The position numbers were made by a program, and so were the translations under genes. The notes below the pieces were generated by a model. The model had not been told where the DNA came from. It saw only the letters and a list, made by a program, of their open reading frames with translations, and made no database searches. Positions 8,274 to 18,700 of a DNA stretch of 64,000 nt are shown one piece after another; the first letter of the stretch is position 1; each line of letters starts with the position of its first letter. The DNA comes from Lachnospiraceae bacterium (GTDB lineage: Bacteria; Bacillota; Clostridia; Lachnospirales; Lachnospiraceae): contig JAHZFJ010000006.1 in assembly GCA_019421365.1 (NCBI GenBank), forward strand, positions 105,200 through 169,199, read 5' to 3'.

Positions 8274-9293
8274 TTATCGATTGCTGTACATCGTTTCATA
8301 ATAGTTTTGGTATTCTCCAGATATAATGGTTTCCCACCATTCTTTATTAGTAAGGTACCACTGAATTGTCTTTTTAATACCATCTGCAAATTTGGTTTCT
8401 GGAAGCCAGCCGAGCTCTGTGTGAATTTTGGTTGGATCAATTGCATAACGCATATCATGTCCTTTACGATCAGTAACATAGGTAATTAGGCTTTCTGGTT
8501 TGCCTAGTTCCTTGCAGATGATCTTAACAATATCGATGTTTTTCATTTCATTGTGTCCACCGATGTTATATACTTCTCCAACACGTCCCTTGTGGATAAT
8601 TAAATCAATAGCTTTGCAGTGATCCTCAACATAGAGCCAATCACGAACATTCTCACCTTTGCCATAGACAGGAAGTGGTTTGTCATTCAATGCATTGGCA
8701 ATCATGAGTGGAATCAATTTCTCTGGAAAATGATAAGGTCCATAGTTGTTGGAGCATCGACTGATAGTAACAGGAAGACCATAGGTTCTGTGATAAGCTA
8801 ATACTAATAAATCAGCAGCAGCTTTTGAAGAACTATAAGGGCTACTAGTATGAATTGGAGTTTCTTCTGTAAAGAAGAGATCCGGTCTATCAAGTGGCAA
8901 ATCACCATACACTTCATCAGTTGATACTTGATGATAGCGAGTAATGCCATATTCTCTACAAGCATCCATTAAAACAGCAGTACCTTTGATATTCGTGTCT
9001 AAGAAAACTTCAGGATTTTCGATGGAACGATCCACATGGCTCTCCGCAGCGAAGTTCACGATAATATCAGGATGTTCTTCTTCAAATAGTTGATAAACTG
9101 CTTCACGGTTTGTGATACTTTCCTTCACAAATCGGAAGTTAGGATTGTCCATTACAGGGCTAAGAGTGGATAAGTTTCCTGCATATGTTAGACAGTCTAG
9201 ACAAACAATACGGTAATCTGGGTATTTCTTTAGCATATGAAAGATAAAATTGCTTCCAATAAATCCGGCACCACCGGTAACGATAATAGTCAT
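8274..9293 (-). CDS. rfbB: dTDP-glucose 4,6-dehydratase
   Basis: 339 residues, usual length. TGGAGFIGSNFIFHML is the NAD-binding glycine motif, VSTDEVYGDLP carries the catalytic Thr-Asp-Glu, and YSSSKAAADLL is YxxxK; RCSNNYGPYHFPEKLIPLMI and GENVRDWLYVEDH are diagnostic for RmlB. It converts dTDP-glucose to dTDP-4-keto-6-deoxyglucose, the second step to dTDP-rhamnose. First gene of the rfbB-rfbD-(rfbC) set; the promoter just upstream has a 19-bp spacer with a dyad (9332-9362), suggesting control by a MerR-type activator. Confidence 0.97.
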   Translation of the reverse strand: MTIIVTGGAGFIGSNFIFHMLKKYPDYRIVCLDCLTYAGNLSTLSPVMDNPNFRFVKESITNREAVYQLFEEEHPDIIVNFAAESHVDRSIENPEVFLDTNIKGTAVLMDACREYGITRYHQVSTDEVYGDLPLDRPDLFFTEETPIHTSSPYSSSKAAADLLVLAYHRTYGLPVTISRCSNNYGPYHFPEKLIPLMIANALNDKPLPVYGKGENVRDWLYVEDHCKAIDLIIHKGRVGEVYNIGGHNEMKNIDIVKIICKELGKPESLITYVTDRKGHDMRYAIDPTKIHTELGWLPETKFADGIKKTIQWYLTNKEWWETIISGEYQNYYETMYSNR

Positions 9294-9331
9294 AGTTTAA
9301 TTCTCCTTCTCGCTCAATTTATTATAAAGTC

Positions 9332-9362
9332 ATTATAAAAGGTGACGTTAGGTCACTTGCAA
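9332..9362 (-). promoter_or_regulatory. rfbB promoter of MerR-activator type (19-bp spacer with dyad)
   Basis: On the minus strand TTGCAA (9362-9357) and TATAAT (9337-9332) are separated by 19 bases rather than 17. The spacer is filled by the dyad GTGACCTAACGTCAC (9342-9356; GTGAC/GTCAC arms). Over-long spacers with a central dyad are the hallmark of promoters activated by MerR-family regulators. A MerR-family gene ends only 28 bases upstream. Confidence 0.7.
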
Positions 9363-9389
9363 GTACTTTTTTATCTTTTTATAAATTAT

Positions 9390-10571
9390 TTACTTTTTAC
9401 ATAAAAAGATACCTGCTTCTTTCGTAATGTGGAATACGTTATCTGTTTGTTTCTTCACATAGGAACGGAAGTCATTGTAATGATCTATTAGGTACTGGTT
9501 TTGGTTTCCATGGCAGGAAAGGATATAGGAGATTAATGGCTCTGAATCCGGAACAAGTAAGCAATCTTCATAGGTTTTGCATTCAATTTTTGAAAAATAG
9601 GGAGCTAAGATTTCCATACCATTCTCCAAGCCGAATTTTTCATATAGCTTGTCAGCAGAGAGAACAATTCTATCATCGAAACCCTGAACCAACTGGCTTA
9701 CTTCTACCATATGATTGCTACCATATGTACTACAAAGAAATAATCCGTCTGGTTTCAATACTCTGTGTACTTCCTGACAGACCTGTGCGATATCTTCGCA
9801 GTAGAATAATACATGATTTGCAATAACTAAATCAAAGCTTTCTGATTTATAGGAGATCTGTTTGCAATCAAACGCATGAAAGGTGAACCGCATATCTTCT
9901 GTACCTATGGCACGGCGTGCATCACGAAGCATACCTTCAGAAAGGTCGGATAAGGTGATGGTAACATTCTTTGGTAATAGAGAGAGATTACTTGTCCATA
10001 ACGTTCCATCACCACAACCGATTTCTAAGATATTCATATTAGGCTTGATATGACACTGTTCATAAATCCAAGGGAACCAACCTTGCCTATTTTGTGAATA
10101 CAAGCTGTGAAGATTGATTCTTGCAGAAATATTAGATGCATTTTTATACTGATTCTTCATACTCTTTTCCATTCCAGTTAAGTGAATGAGATGTAACATG
10201 TTACTCCAATCAATGGAATGTTCTGTCTGTATTGCATTGCAAGTATCTTCTATTGCCTTTTCAACTAGTTGCATCTGTTCAATTCGGTCCCGAATTAACT
10301 TGAGTTGTAGATTCAAAGAATTCGTCATAAAGTGATAATCGGTATCATTAACTGTCATCTCTTTGATATCTTCTAGGGAAAAACCAAGGTATTTCAGAAG
10401 AAGTATTTGTTGAAGCCTCGCTAAATCCTCATCAGTATAGAAGCGAGCGCCTGTATCAGTGACCAAAGAAGGGGGTAAGATATTTTGTTTATCATAATAG
10501 CGAATGGTACGCAAGGTAACATGAGCCATGCGAGCAAATTCACCGGAGGAGTAATAACCTGTTTTTTTCAT
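9390..10571 (-). CDS. MerR-family regulator fused to a SAM-dependent methyltransferase
   Basis: 393 residues. Residues 1-75 are a MerR winged helix (SGEFARMAHVTLRTIRYYDK, then TDEDLARLQQILLLKYLGFS), followed by a dimerisation helix (about 80-125). Residues about 150-300 are a class I methyltransferase domain: NILEIGCGDGTLW (SAM-binding motif I), ITLSDLSEGML, and ANHVLFYCEDIAQVCQEVHRVLKPDGLFLCSTYG. The C-terminus resembles no domain I can name. MerR proteins normally sense a ligand with their C-terminal domain, here replaced by the methyltransferase; what it methylates or senses is unknown. It lies upstream of rfbB, whose promoter carries a MerR-type dyad, so it is a candidate regulator. Confidence 0.82.
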   Translation of the reverse strand: MKKTGYYSSGEFARMAHVTLRTIRYYDKQNILPPSLVTDTGARFYTDEDLARLQQILLLKYLGFSLEDIKEMTVNDTDYHFMTNSLNLQLKLIRDRIEQMQLVEKAIEDTCNAIQTEHSIDWSNMLHLIHLTGMEKSMKNQYKNASNISARINLHSLYSQNRQGWFPWIYEQCHIKPNMNILEIGCGDGTLWTSNLSLLPKNVTITLSDLSEGMLRDARRAIGTEDMRFTFHAFDCKQISYKSESFDLVIANHVLFYCEDIAQVCQEVHRVLKPDGLFLCSTYGSNHMVEVSQLVQGFDDRIVLSADKLYEKFGLENGMEILAPYFSKIECKTYEDCLLVPDSEPLISYILSCHGNQNQYLIDHYNDFRSYVKKQTDNVFHITKEAGIFLCKK

Positions 10572-10688
10572 GTTTTTTGGTCCTCTCTATATAGGAATAA
10601 TTTGAAGTCAGTATAGTTCTAATTATAAACCAAAGGATAGAATGAGGCAATGAATAGAAAACAGAGCTGAAGGTAGAATGTGTATAAT

Positions 10689-10741
10689 AACATGCCACTA
10701 TATTAGGAATATATATTTATTCCCAATATAGTGGCATGTTA
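10689..10741. terminator. Long hairpin terminator
   Basis: AACATGCCACTATATT and AATATAGTGGCATGTT are perfect inverted arms, extended inwards by near-complementary GGAATA/TATTCCC. It stands between the MerR-methyltransferase start and the end of the minus-strand Gly/Pro/Trp-rich gene and probably ends the latter. Confidence 0.65.
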
Positions 10742-10797
10742 GCGCAATCAATACATTCAATAGAAGGTTTTTCTACTTATCATTAATATCTAGGGAT

Positions 10798-11013
10798 CTA
10801 ATCTATCCAAGGACCGGACCCCCATGGTTCATTAGATCCGAAGGAACCAGTATTAGGGCGAGGACCAGGATACACCCAAGTGTTGGGATCGTAATTATAC
10901 CCCCTAGGACCAGGAATAGGACCCCAAGGACCGGGACCGCATTGACCAGGACCCCAAGGCCCCCAATGATTCCCGCTACAACAGGAAGTAGTAGTTACCT
11001 TACGTTTTGCCAT
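10798..11013 (-). CDS. Small Gly/Pro/Trp-rich protein of unknown function
   Basis: 71 residues from the ATG at 11013, which has a GGTGAG site seven bases upstream; TTG or GTG starts up to 15 bases earlier are possible. The start is basic (MAKRKVTTTSCCSG), with an adjacent Cys pair, followed by WGPWGPGQCGPGPWGP-like repeats and a C-terminal PWGSGPWID. No transmembrane segment or signal peptide is visible. The base composition is clearly more GC-rich than its neighbours because of Gly, Pro and Trp codons. Low-complexity, aromatic and glycine-rich proteins of this kind occur among spore-coat and exosporium proteins, but this assignment is only a suggestion; I do not recognise the family. Confidence 0.6.
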   Translation of the reverse strand: MAKRKVTTTSCCSGNHWGPWGPGQCGPGPWGPIPGPRGYNYDPNTWVYPGPRPNTGSFGSNEPWGSGPWID

Positions 11014-11199
11014 ATGTTTACTCACCAATTTACATGTCGTTATAATGTATAATATGTTCGAAAGTTAGAAAAAGTGACTGATTTTGTACTTTACATTGAC
11101 ATAGGTATGTGAGAAAATAGAAGAAGTGAATTTTTGGAGAATGTAGAGTGAAATGCTCATGCACAAGCTCTTGAATTTGGAAGGAGAAAACACATTAGT

Positions 11200-13062
11200 A
11201 TGTTAAAACTAATACGAGAGAATAAATTGTTATTCAGAAGAATATTTTTGATTATCCTAGATGCATTAATGATTAATGTATGCGCATTTATGGCAATATT
11301 AATCAGATTTGATTTTTCCTTTAACAGTATTCCAACGCATTACTTAGATGCAGTTTTAGAATATGCTCCATGGAATACGGTAATTACAATACTTATATTT
11401 TATTGTTGCAGACTTTATCATAGCTTATGGAAATACGCTAGTATAGATGAAGTTACCAATGTTTTAATTGGTTGTATTCTTGCAGCAGTAGCTCAATACA
11501 TAGGAATCCATGTCATGAAGTTGCATGTACCTAGAAGTTATTATCCACTTAGTATGGTATTCCTCATAGGAGGAGTGGTTGGAACAAGGTTTTTATACCG
11601 TTTCATACGATTACTGTCTCAGCGTTACCATGGTGCGAAAAAGAGCCGTATCATGATAATTGGTGCAGGTGAGGCAGCGAATGTTATTATTCGAGAGATT
11701 GCAGTAAGCCAATATGTTGATGGTGTTGTTGTATGTGTAATTGATGATAATCGCTCTAAGGTTGGAAGATACATACAAGGAGTTAAGATTATTGGTACAA
11801 GGCAGAAGATTGTAGAAGCAGCACGAAAGTATGAGATTACAGATATTATTATCGCTATGCCGTCGGCATCAAGGAAAGAAATTCGTTCGATCCTTGAAAT
11901 CTGTAAAGAGACAAACTGTACATTGAAGATATTACCTGGACTATATCAATTAATCAATGAAGAAGTTAGTGTAAGTCGATTACGTACGGTTGAGATAGAG
12001 GATTTACTAGGAAGAGAACCTGTTCGTATCGATGCCAGAGAAGTATCTGATTTCTTACGAGGTAAGGTTGTAATGGTAACTGGCGGTGGAGGCTCAATTG
12101 GAAGCGAATTATGTAGGCAGATTGCATCTTTTCACCCAGCCAAATTAATTATCATAGATATCTACGAGAATAATGCATATTATATTCAGCAAGAACTTAA
12201 GAAAAGGTATCCAAAGATGGATCTTGAAGTTTTAATTGCATCTGTAAGAAATACAAATCGTATGGACCAGATCTTTGACAAATATCGTCCAGAATTTGTT
12301 TATCATGCAGCAGCACATAAGCATGTTCCACTTATGGAGGATAGTCCGAATGAGGCGATTAAGAATAATGTTGGTGGAACACTGAAGCTAGTGAAGGCGG
12401 CTGATAAGTACGGTGTAAAACGATTTATCTTCATATCCAGTGATAAAGCAGTTAACCCAACGAATATAATGGGCGCTTCTAAGAGAATCTGCGAGATGAT
12501 TATACAGTCGTTTAATCGTAGGTCTCAAACAGAATTTGTTGCAGTTCGTTTTGGTAATGTTCTTGGAAGTAATGGAAGTGTAATTCCATTATTCAAGCAA
12601 CAGATTATGAATGGTGGACCAGTGACAGTAACTCACCCGGATATCATTCGTTATTTTATGACGATTCCGGAAGCGGTATCCCTTGTGTTACAAGCCGGAG
12701 TATATGCACACGGTGGTGAAATTTTCGTACTTGATATGGGAGAGCCTGTTAAGATTGCTGATTTAGCTAAGAACCTAATCAGGTTATCAGGATTTATCCC
12801 AGACAAAGATATTCGTATTGTATATACCGGATTGCGACCTGGTGAGAAATTATATGAAGAATTGCTTATGGAAGAGGAAGGTTTGAAAGAAACCAATAAT
12901 AATCGAATCTTTGTTGGAGAGCCAATTATATTCGATGATGACGTATTCATAGAAGCAGTCGAGAATCTGGATTATATTGCGAAACAAGAATGCAAAGAGA
13001 TTCGTGAAGAAGTGAAGAAGCTTGTTACGACATATGATTACAAAGAAGCAGGCTCTAACTAA
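11200..13062 (+). CDS. Membrane-bound UDP-sugar 4,6-dehydratase, CapD/PglF-type
   Basis: 620 residues. The N-terminus holds about four transmembrane helices (residues 12-35, 45-70, 80-105, 110-130). A first Rossmann domain begins at IMIIGAGEAANVIIREI (about 150), a second at VMVTGGGGSIGSELCRQI (about 290). The catalytic part FISSDKAVNPTNIMGASKR has MxxxK in place of YxxxK, as in the PglF/CapD/WbpM dehydratases. These enzymes make UDP-4-keto-6-deoxy sugars from UDP-GlcNAc for glycoprotein or capsule sugars. The gene stands alone with GAAGGAG as ribosome site. No matching aminotransferase or acetyltransferase is adjacent, so the final sugar cannot be named. Confidence 0.92.
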   Translation: MLKLIRENKLLFRRIFLIILDALMINVCAFMAILIRFDFSFNSIPTHYLDAVLEYAPWNTVITILIFYCCRLYHSLWKYASIDEVTNVLIGCILAAVAQYIGIHVMKLHVPRSYYPLSMVFLIGGVVGTRFLYRFIRLLSQRYHGAKKSRIMIIGAGEAANVIIREIAVSQYVDGVVVCVIDDNRSKVGRYIQGVKIIGTRQKIVEAARKYEITDIIIAMPSASRKEIRSILEICKETNCTLKILPGLYQLINEEVSVSRLRTVEIEDLLGREPVRIDAREVSDFLRGKVVMVTGGGGSIGSELCRQIASFHPAKLIIIDIYENNAYYIQQELKKRYPKMDLEVLIASVRNTNRMDQIFDKYRPEFVYHAAAHKHVPLMEDSPNEAIKNNVGGTLKLVKAADKYGVKRFIFISSDKAVNPTNIMGASKRICEMIIQSFNRRSQTEFVAVRFGNVLGSNGSVIPLFKQQIMNGGPVTVTHPDIIRYFMTIPEAVSLVLQAGVYAHGGEIFVLDMGEPVKIADLAKNLIRLSGFIPDKDIRIVYTGLRPGEKLYEELLMEEEGLKETNNNRIFVGEPIIFDDDVFIEAVENLDYIAKQECKEIREEVKKLVTTYDYKEAGSN

Positions 13063-13139
13063 GGTCATTTTGGTCTGCCTCGGAGTTTGGAATATTATTA
13101 TAAAAAGAACAAGTTGCAAAGAATTAAGAACAGGAGAGC

Positions 13140-13196
13140 AAAAAGGCGATTACAGTATGGTAACCATTAAGGTCAACGTACTATAATCGCCTTTCT
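13140..13196. terminator. Bidirectional terminator between the CapD-like gene and galU
   Basis: AAAGGCGATTA and TAATCGCCTTT form the stem, extended by a further AGTA/TACT match, between two convergent genes; A and T runs flank the stem. Confidence 0.8.
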
Positions 13197-13213
13197 CATA
13201 TCTTAAATAGTTT

Positions 13214-14101
13214 TTATAATCTTTGAGCTAATTCCTTAATATAAGTAGTTACTTGATCCTTAAGATTATCTCTTTCTAAAGCGAAGTCGATGGTTGCTTT
13301 AATAAAACCGAATTTATCCCCAACATCATAACGGATGCCTTCAAAATCATATGCATAAACAGCTTGTAAATCCATAAGACGTGTAATTGCATCTGTAAGT
13401 TGGATTTCACCGCCAGCTCCAGGCCTTTGTGATGATAAGAAAGTGAAAATCTGTGGAGTGAGGACGTAACGTCCAAGTACAGCCAAATTACTAGGGGCAT
13501 TATCGATAGCAGGTTTTTCCACCATATCTGTAAGTTTAACACGTCTTCCTACTGGTTTATGGCTTTTAGATGGAGCAACGATACCGTATTTGTTAACTTG
13601 GTCCTCAGGAACTGACTGTACGCCAACGATAGATGCACCTGTTTCTTGATAACTTTCTATTAATTGTTCAAGAGCTGGTTTACCACCATGATTAATAACA
13701 ACGTCATCACCTAATAAGACAGCGAAAGGCTCATCCCCTATGAAGGATCTAGCACATAACACAGCATGTCCAAGTCCGCGTGGCTCTTTTTGACGTACAT
13801 AATAGATATTAGCTAAACTAGATATATCACTCATCATCTTAAGTTCGGCATTCTTACCTGCCTTTGAAAGGTGCTCTTCTAATTCATAAGAACGGTCAAA
13901 ATGATTTTCCATACAGTGTTTGTAGGAATTTGTTATAATTAAAATCTCTTCTATACCACTTTGTACAGCCTCTTCAACTATATATTGAATTGTAGGTGTA
14001 TCTACTAGTGGTAACATTTCTTTTGGAACCGCCTTTGTTACTGGAAGGAATCTTGTTCCAAGACCGGCGGCTGGAATAACTGCCTTCTTAATTTTTGCCA
14101 T
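13214..14101 (-). CDS. galU: UTP-glucose-1-phosphate uridylyltransferase
   Basis: 295 residues, typical GalU. AVIPAAGLGTRFLPVTKAVPKEMLP is the nucleotidyl-transferase signature (here seen as AAGLGTRFLPVTKAVPKEM), followed by VDTPTIQYIVEEAV, LGHAVLCARSFIGDEPFAVLLGDD, MVEKP and GRYVLTP. It makes UDP-glucose from UTP and glucose 1-phosphate, a precursor for cell-wall and capsule sugars and for the UDP-galactose used by Glf. A single gene, divergent from rfbA. Confidence 0.97.
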   Translation of the reverse strand: MAKIKKAVIPAAGLGTRFLPVTKAVPKEMLPLVDTPTIQYIVEEAVQSGIEEILIITNSYKHCMENHFDRSYELEEHLSKAGKNAELKMMSDISSLANIYYVRQKEPRGLGHAVLCARSFIGDEPFAVLLGDDVVINHGGKPALEQLIESYQETGASIVGVQSVPEDQVNKYGIVAPSKSHKPVGRRVKLTDMVEKPAIDNAPSNLAVLGRYVLTPQIFTFLSSQRPGAGGEIQLTDAITRLMDLQAVYAYDFEGIRYDVGDKFGFIKATIDFALERDNLKDQVTTYIKELAQRL

Positions 14102-14382
14102 CTACTAACTTCTCCTTGTACAATATATTTGGAAAATACGATAAAACATATAAGTATAATAATTAGTAGTAAACAACCATATTTTCCTAAAGTTCCTTAT
14201 ATTATAATATATATCCTATGCTTTTACAACCAATAAAGGTCATGAAGCCCTTGCTATCAAAATCAATAAAGTTAGTATTGAGAGGAATAATCTTTCTAAA
14301 TTGGGTATTATATGTTATAATAATACGTAATAATGACTTGGTAACTTCAAGAAATAAGGTATATAAACAAATGGAGGTACGC

Positions 14383-15252
14383 ATGAAAGGTATAATTCTA
14401 GCAGGTGGGTCTGGGACAAGACTATATCCCATAACAAAAGCGGTATCGAAACAATTAACACCAGTATATGATAAGCCGATGATTTATTATCCTTTATCTA
14501 TCTTGATGTTGGCTGGAATACGTGACATATTAGTCATCACAACTCCTCAGGATAACGCAAGTTTTCGTAGTTTATTAGAGGATGGTACACAATATGGATT
14601 AAACATTGAATATGCAATTCAAGAGTCGCCAAGAGGACTTGCAGATGCATTTATTATTGGTGAAGAATTCATTGGTAATGATAGTGTAGCATTAATCTTA
14701 GGAGATAATCTATTCTATGGACAAAGTTTTACGAAAACTCTTGAAAAAGCAGCAAAGCTTAAAGAAGGCGCAACTATCTTTGGATATTTTGTACGTGATC
14801 CGAAAGCATATGGTGTAGTAGAGTTTGATGATAATGGGAAAGCGTTATCGATTGAAGAGAAACCAGATATACCAAAATCCAATTATGCGGTACCAGGATT
14901 GTATTTCTATGATAATGAGGTAGTTAAGATTGCTAAGAATGTAAAACCATCTTTAAGAGGTGAGATTGAAATTACAACTGTTAATCAAGAATACATGAAA
15001 CGTGGTAAACTCCAAGTAGAAATCATGGGACGTGGAATGGCTTGGTTAGATACAGGAACACATGAAGCGTTGCTAGAGGCTTCTAATTTCGTCGCATCTA
15101 TCCAGAAGAGACAGGGATTATATATCGCTTGTATTGAAGAGATTGCATATAAAAAGAAATTTATTGACCGTGAACAGTTATTACAATTAGCAGGGCCTAT
15201 GCTTAAAACAGAATATGGCAAGTACCTAATGGATATTGCTAACGGATTATAA
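14383..15252 (+). CDS. rfbA: Glucose-1-phosphate thymidylyltransferase
   Basis: 289 residues from the ATG at 14383, chosen because MKGIILAGGSGTRLYP is the standard RmlA start and ATGGAGGTACGC gives a ribosome site; the frame is open upstream to 14218 without homology. SKQLTPVYDKPMIYYPLS, LGDNLFYGQ, VVEFDDNGKALSIEEKP and GMAWLDTGTHEALLEAS are all diagnostic. It forms dTDP-glucose, the first step of dTDP-rhamnose synthesis. It lies 5 kb from rfbBDC on the other strand, so the pathway is split over two transcription units. Confidence 0.97.
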   Translation: MKGIILAGGSGTRLYPITKAVSKQLTPVYDKPMIYYPLSILMLAGIRDILVITTPQDNASFRSLLEDGTQYGLNIEYAIQESPRGLADAFIIGEEFIGNDSVALILGDNLFYGQSFTKTLEKAAKLKEGATIFGYFVRDPKAYGVVEFDDNGKALSIEEKPDIPKSNYAVPGLYFYDNEVVKIAKNVKPSLRGEIEITTVNQEYMKRGKLQVEIMGRGMAWLDTGTHEALLEASNFVASIQKRQGLYIACIEEIAYKKKFIDREQLLQLAGPMLKTEYGKYLMDIANGL

Positions 15253-15299
15253 ACCATAGAAAAGAGACAATCTTCAAGATTGTCTCTTTTCTATGGTTT
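15251..15299 (+). terminator. rfbA terminator, perfect 24-bp stem
   Basis: Bases 15251-15274 and 15276-15299 are exact reverse complements around a single C. The T-rich 3' arm and the position directly after the rfbA stop (which overlaps the hairpin by two bases) make it a strong, probably bidirectional terminator. Confidence 0.85.
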
Positions 15300-15344
15300 G
15301 ACTTCTAATCTTCGAGGGTTGCTTGTGTATCGTCAACTTGCTAG

Positions 15345-15623
15345 ACAAAACTTTTGATAACGTAGAGTTGCTTCTCTGCTGGCGTATTATGACAACAAAA
15401 CGATAGCGTAACATCTATAGTACTTTTTAGAGTGTACTCGATAGCAGAGGAAGGAGAGGCACGGACGCCGAGCCAGCCTGAACTGAGGCAGGAGGCCGAA
15501 TTGAAGGCGGTTCCGTAGTATTTCGATACATATCCGTACACACTTAAAAGTACTTAGGTGTGCAGTGTGTTTTGTGTTATAGTACGCTAGCAGAGAAGCT
15601 GTGGCTATGTATAAGAGTTTTGT
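15345..15623 (-). repeat. Foldback intergenic repeat, copy A (inverted relative to B and D)
   Basis: About 279 bp. The ends are versions of GCAAAACTCTTA and its complement; inside are paired blocks such as CTTCTCTGCTGGCGTA against TACGCTAGCAGAGAAG. The centre holds GCCGAGCCAGCCTGA and GGCGGTTCCG, the reverse complement of the centre of copies B and D. No ORF is credible. Copy A precedes the 5'-nucleotidase gene and copy B follows it in inverted orientation. The rest of the 15.3-15.77 kb gap is AT-rich with no other recognised feature. Confidence 0.75.
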
Positions 15624-15771
15624 TCAAAAATTAATAATACACAAGCGCATATATTAAGCTTTTATTAAATATTCCAAATTGACTTATGTTTGCCAAAGAA
15701 TCCATTTATTATGTATATGAATATTGGGTACGAGTGTAACGAAATAGAGTTTTTTAGAAAAGAGGTAAAAT

Positions 15772-18700
15772 ATGAATGCTACTGGGAGGACAATGATGAA
15801 AGACAGAAAGAAAAGTAAAAAACAACGCAACATAAGTAGAATTACCTGTCGCCTTATTGTATTATCTTTGATTGCATGTCTATTCGCCTTCAGGGGTGAT
15901 AAGGATACAATCAATGCAGCAGAGGGCGATACAGCAGATTTGCGGTTTATATTTACGACTGATATACATGGTCAGTTGAACAACATGGATTACGAAACGG
16001 GTAAAGCGTATACAGCTGGAGGATTGACGAAAGCGTATACATTAATTAAGAATGCGAGAAAAGAAGTAAGTAGCTCTAATTATCTGACATTTGATATTGG
16101 TGATAGTCTATACGATTATTCAACGGAGTATATCTTCTCTGAAGATCAAAAAGCAGTACAGCCAATTTATCAAGCGATGAAGAAGATTGGTTATGATGCG
16201 ATTACATTAGGTAATCATGATTTTGACTATGGTTATGAGTACATTCTAAATCAAATTAAGAATTCTGGTTTAAGCGACGTAACAGTTGTATCAAATGTAT
16301 ATGATTCGAAAACAAGTGAGCCAGTATGGAATGAGAATTTAATTATTACGAGAAATGTTAAAACGGATTCTGGAAAGACTGCAACTGTTAAGGTGGGGGT
16401 AATAGGAGAAACAATTCCTAAACTATCAACGAAGACAGAAAGTTATCTAGGTGTTTTGAAAACAGAAGATATCGTTGAAAGCGTTAAGAAACAAACAGAT
16501 ATATTGAAAGCAAAGGGTGCAGATATAATCGTAGTACTTGCCCATTCAGGATTTGGTAGTGAAGATGCAGACCTTAATTTCAAGAATGTGTCCTATGCAA
16601 TTACAGAGATACCTGATGTTGATGTAGTTTTATGTGGACATGAACATAGAATTTTCCCTAACGAAGATAAGACAACAACACATTATCAGTTACCTGGTGT
16701 TGATAAAGATACAAGTTTAGTAAATGATAAGGTTTTAGTTATGGCAAACGATCGTGGTAAGAGCATTGGTATTGCTGACTTAAAACTTAATATATCAAGT
16801 AGTGGTAAGGTTACAGTTGCAAGTGGTAAAGGTGAAGTACGCCAAGTTTCAAAGTATAATCCATCACCGGACAATTCACTTAATAGTTTCTATGGAGAAT
16901 GGGAGAGTAAATTACTTGACTATACCAAGAAGGAAATTGCGGTACTTGATAGTGATACCAAATTAACAAGCTATTTTGGTTATATCCAGGATAATTCCTC
17001 TATACAGTTAGTGAACGATGCAAAGCTAAGTTATGCTCACAAATACCTTAATACAGTTAAACCAGAGTATAAAGATTATCCAGTAATCGCAGCATCACAG
17101 TATTATAAGTATGGAGCTAACTCTGTTGATGATTATGCCAATATTACAGGTGGGGTAACGGAATCAGAGCTAGCCCAGATACAAGTCTATAATGGATATG
17201 CTGCGATATATAAGATTACAGGAAAGCAATTACGTGAGTGGTTAGAATGGATTGCAAGTGCATATGAAACCATCTACCAAGAGGATATATCAAGCGACGC
17301 TACCATGGCGGGACTTGTACAGTCAGGAGTAGGAAAGCAGTTAATTTCCGATGAATGGCAGAATAGTTGGGGCAATTTCCGTGTCTTCGACGGTATTGAA
17401 TATACCATTAGCCCGGTTAACAAACCTAGATATGATTTAAATGGTAACAAGATTAATAATACCAACCGTATTACCAAATTAATGTATAACGGACAGAATG
17501 TAACGGATTCGATGGAACTCATTCTTGTAACAGATATTATAACAAAACCTACAGAAGCAACAGCCAATATAGATAATCAAAAAGTCTATGGTGGTTATAA
17601 CAGAGTACAGGTAATTGTTAGCGACTATCTAGCGGAACTTGCAAAGATGGGGAAGGTTAGTTATACAGCAGATAATAATTGGAATGTTCTTGTACCAGGT
17701 GGATATACCTTCTTAATTAAGAGCCCTGTAACATCAGAGACCCTTGCAAAGAATACAAAATGGTACAGTAAAACGGCTACATCATTAGGTGGTATAGCGT
17801 ATATGCAAGGATATGGTAGTGTATTAAGTACAATTAATTCATCACCTTCTATTATTCTTACTTCAACGAATACAGCGACAACGAATAAATCAGTTAAGAT
17901 TCTAGTCGATGCCTATGCAGGGCAAGGAATACAGCAACTTAGATTTGTTTATGGAGATTATGATGTAGATAGTTCTGTATGGGATTCTGCAACAAGTGTT
18001 GTAAATGGAGGATTCACAGTATCAGCCAATGGAATCTATAGTGTATATGCTAAAGATATGAAAGGAAATGCTGTAGTTCGTAAGATTAAGGTAACGAATA
18101 TTAGTGACACGGATCTTGAAGCACCAAAGGTAAATACGTATACAAACAGAAAAACTAAGATTACCGGTACTGCTGAACCAGGAGCAATTATTTATTTCGT
18201 AGCAAGTACAGGTTTATACAAGCATGTAGTAGATGCAGATGGTAACTTCTCATACGCTTTACCAAGTCAGCCATCAGGTACAACGGTGCAAGTATATGTG
18301 GAAGATGCCAGTGGACGTACAAGTAAGCGAACGACAGTTAAAGTAAAACGTACCGGGCCAAATGCTAGTACATTAGATGATGTTAAGAATACCAAAGCAG
18401 GAATCTCTGGTAATACCAATGATAGTGATGCTACATTAGTAGCTATTGTAGATGATACCGTTTATGTTGCTAAGAATGGTGGTAAGGCAAGATATCAAGC
18501 AAGTGAAATCTATAAAGATAGCTTAACTATTAAAGAAGTTACACAAACAATCGATTCTGATCTTAACTTTAAACTAAGTACGCCATTATTGAAACCAGGT
18601 GTTAAAGTTAAGGTATATTCTATTGACCATCTAGGCAGAGCAAGTCGTGTTAATAATGTAACTGTAAAGTCGGCGGGGCCTAATGCACCTTCCATCTATG

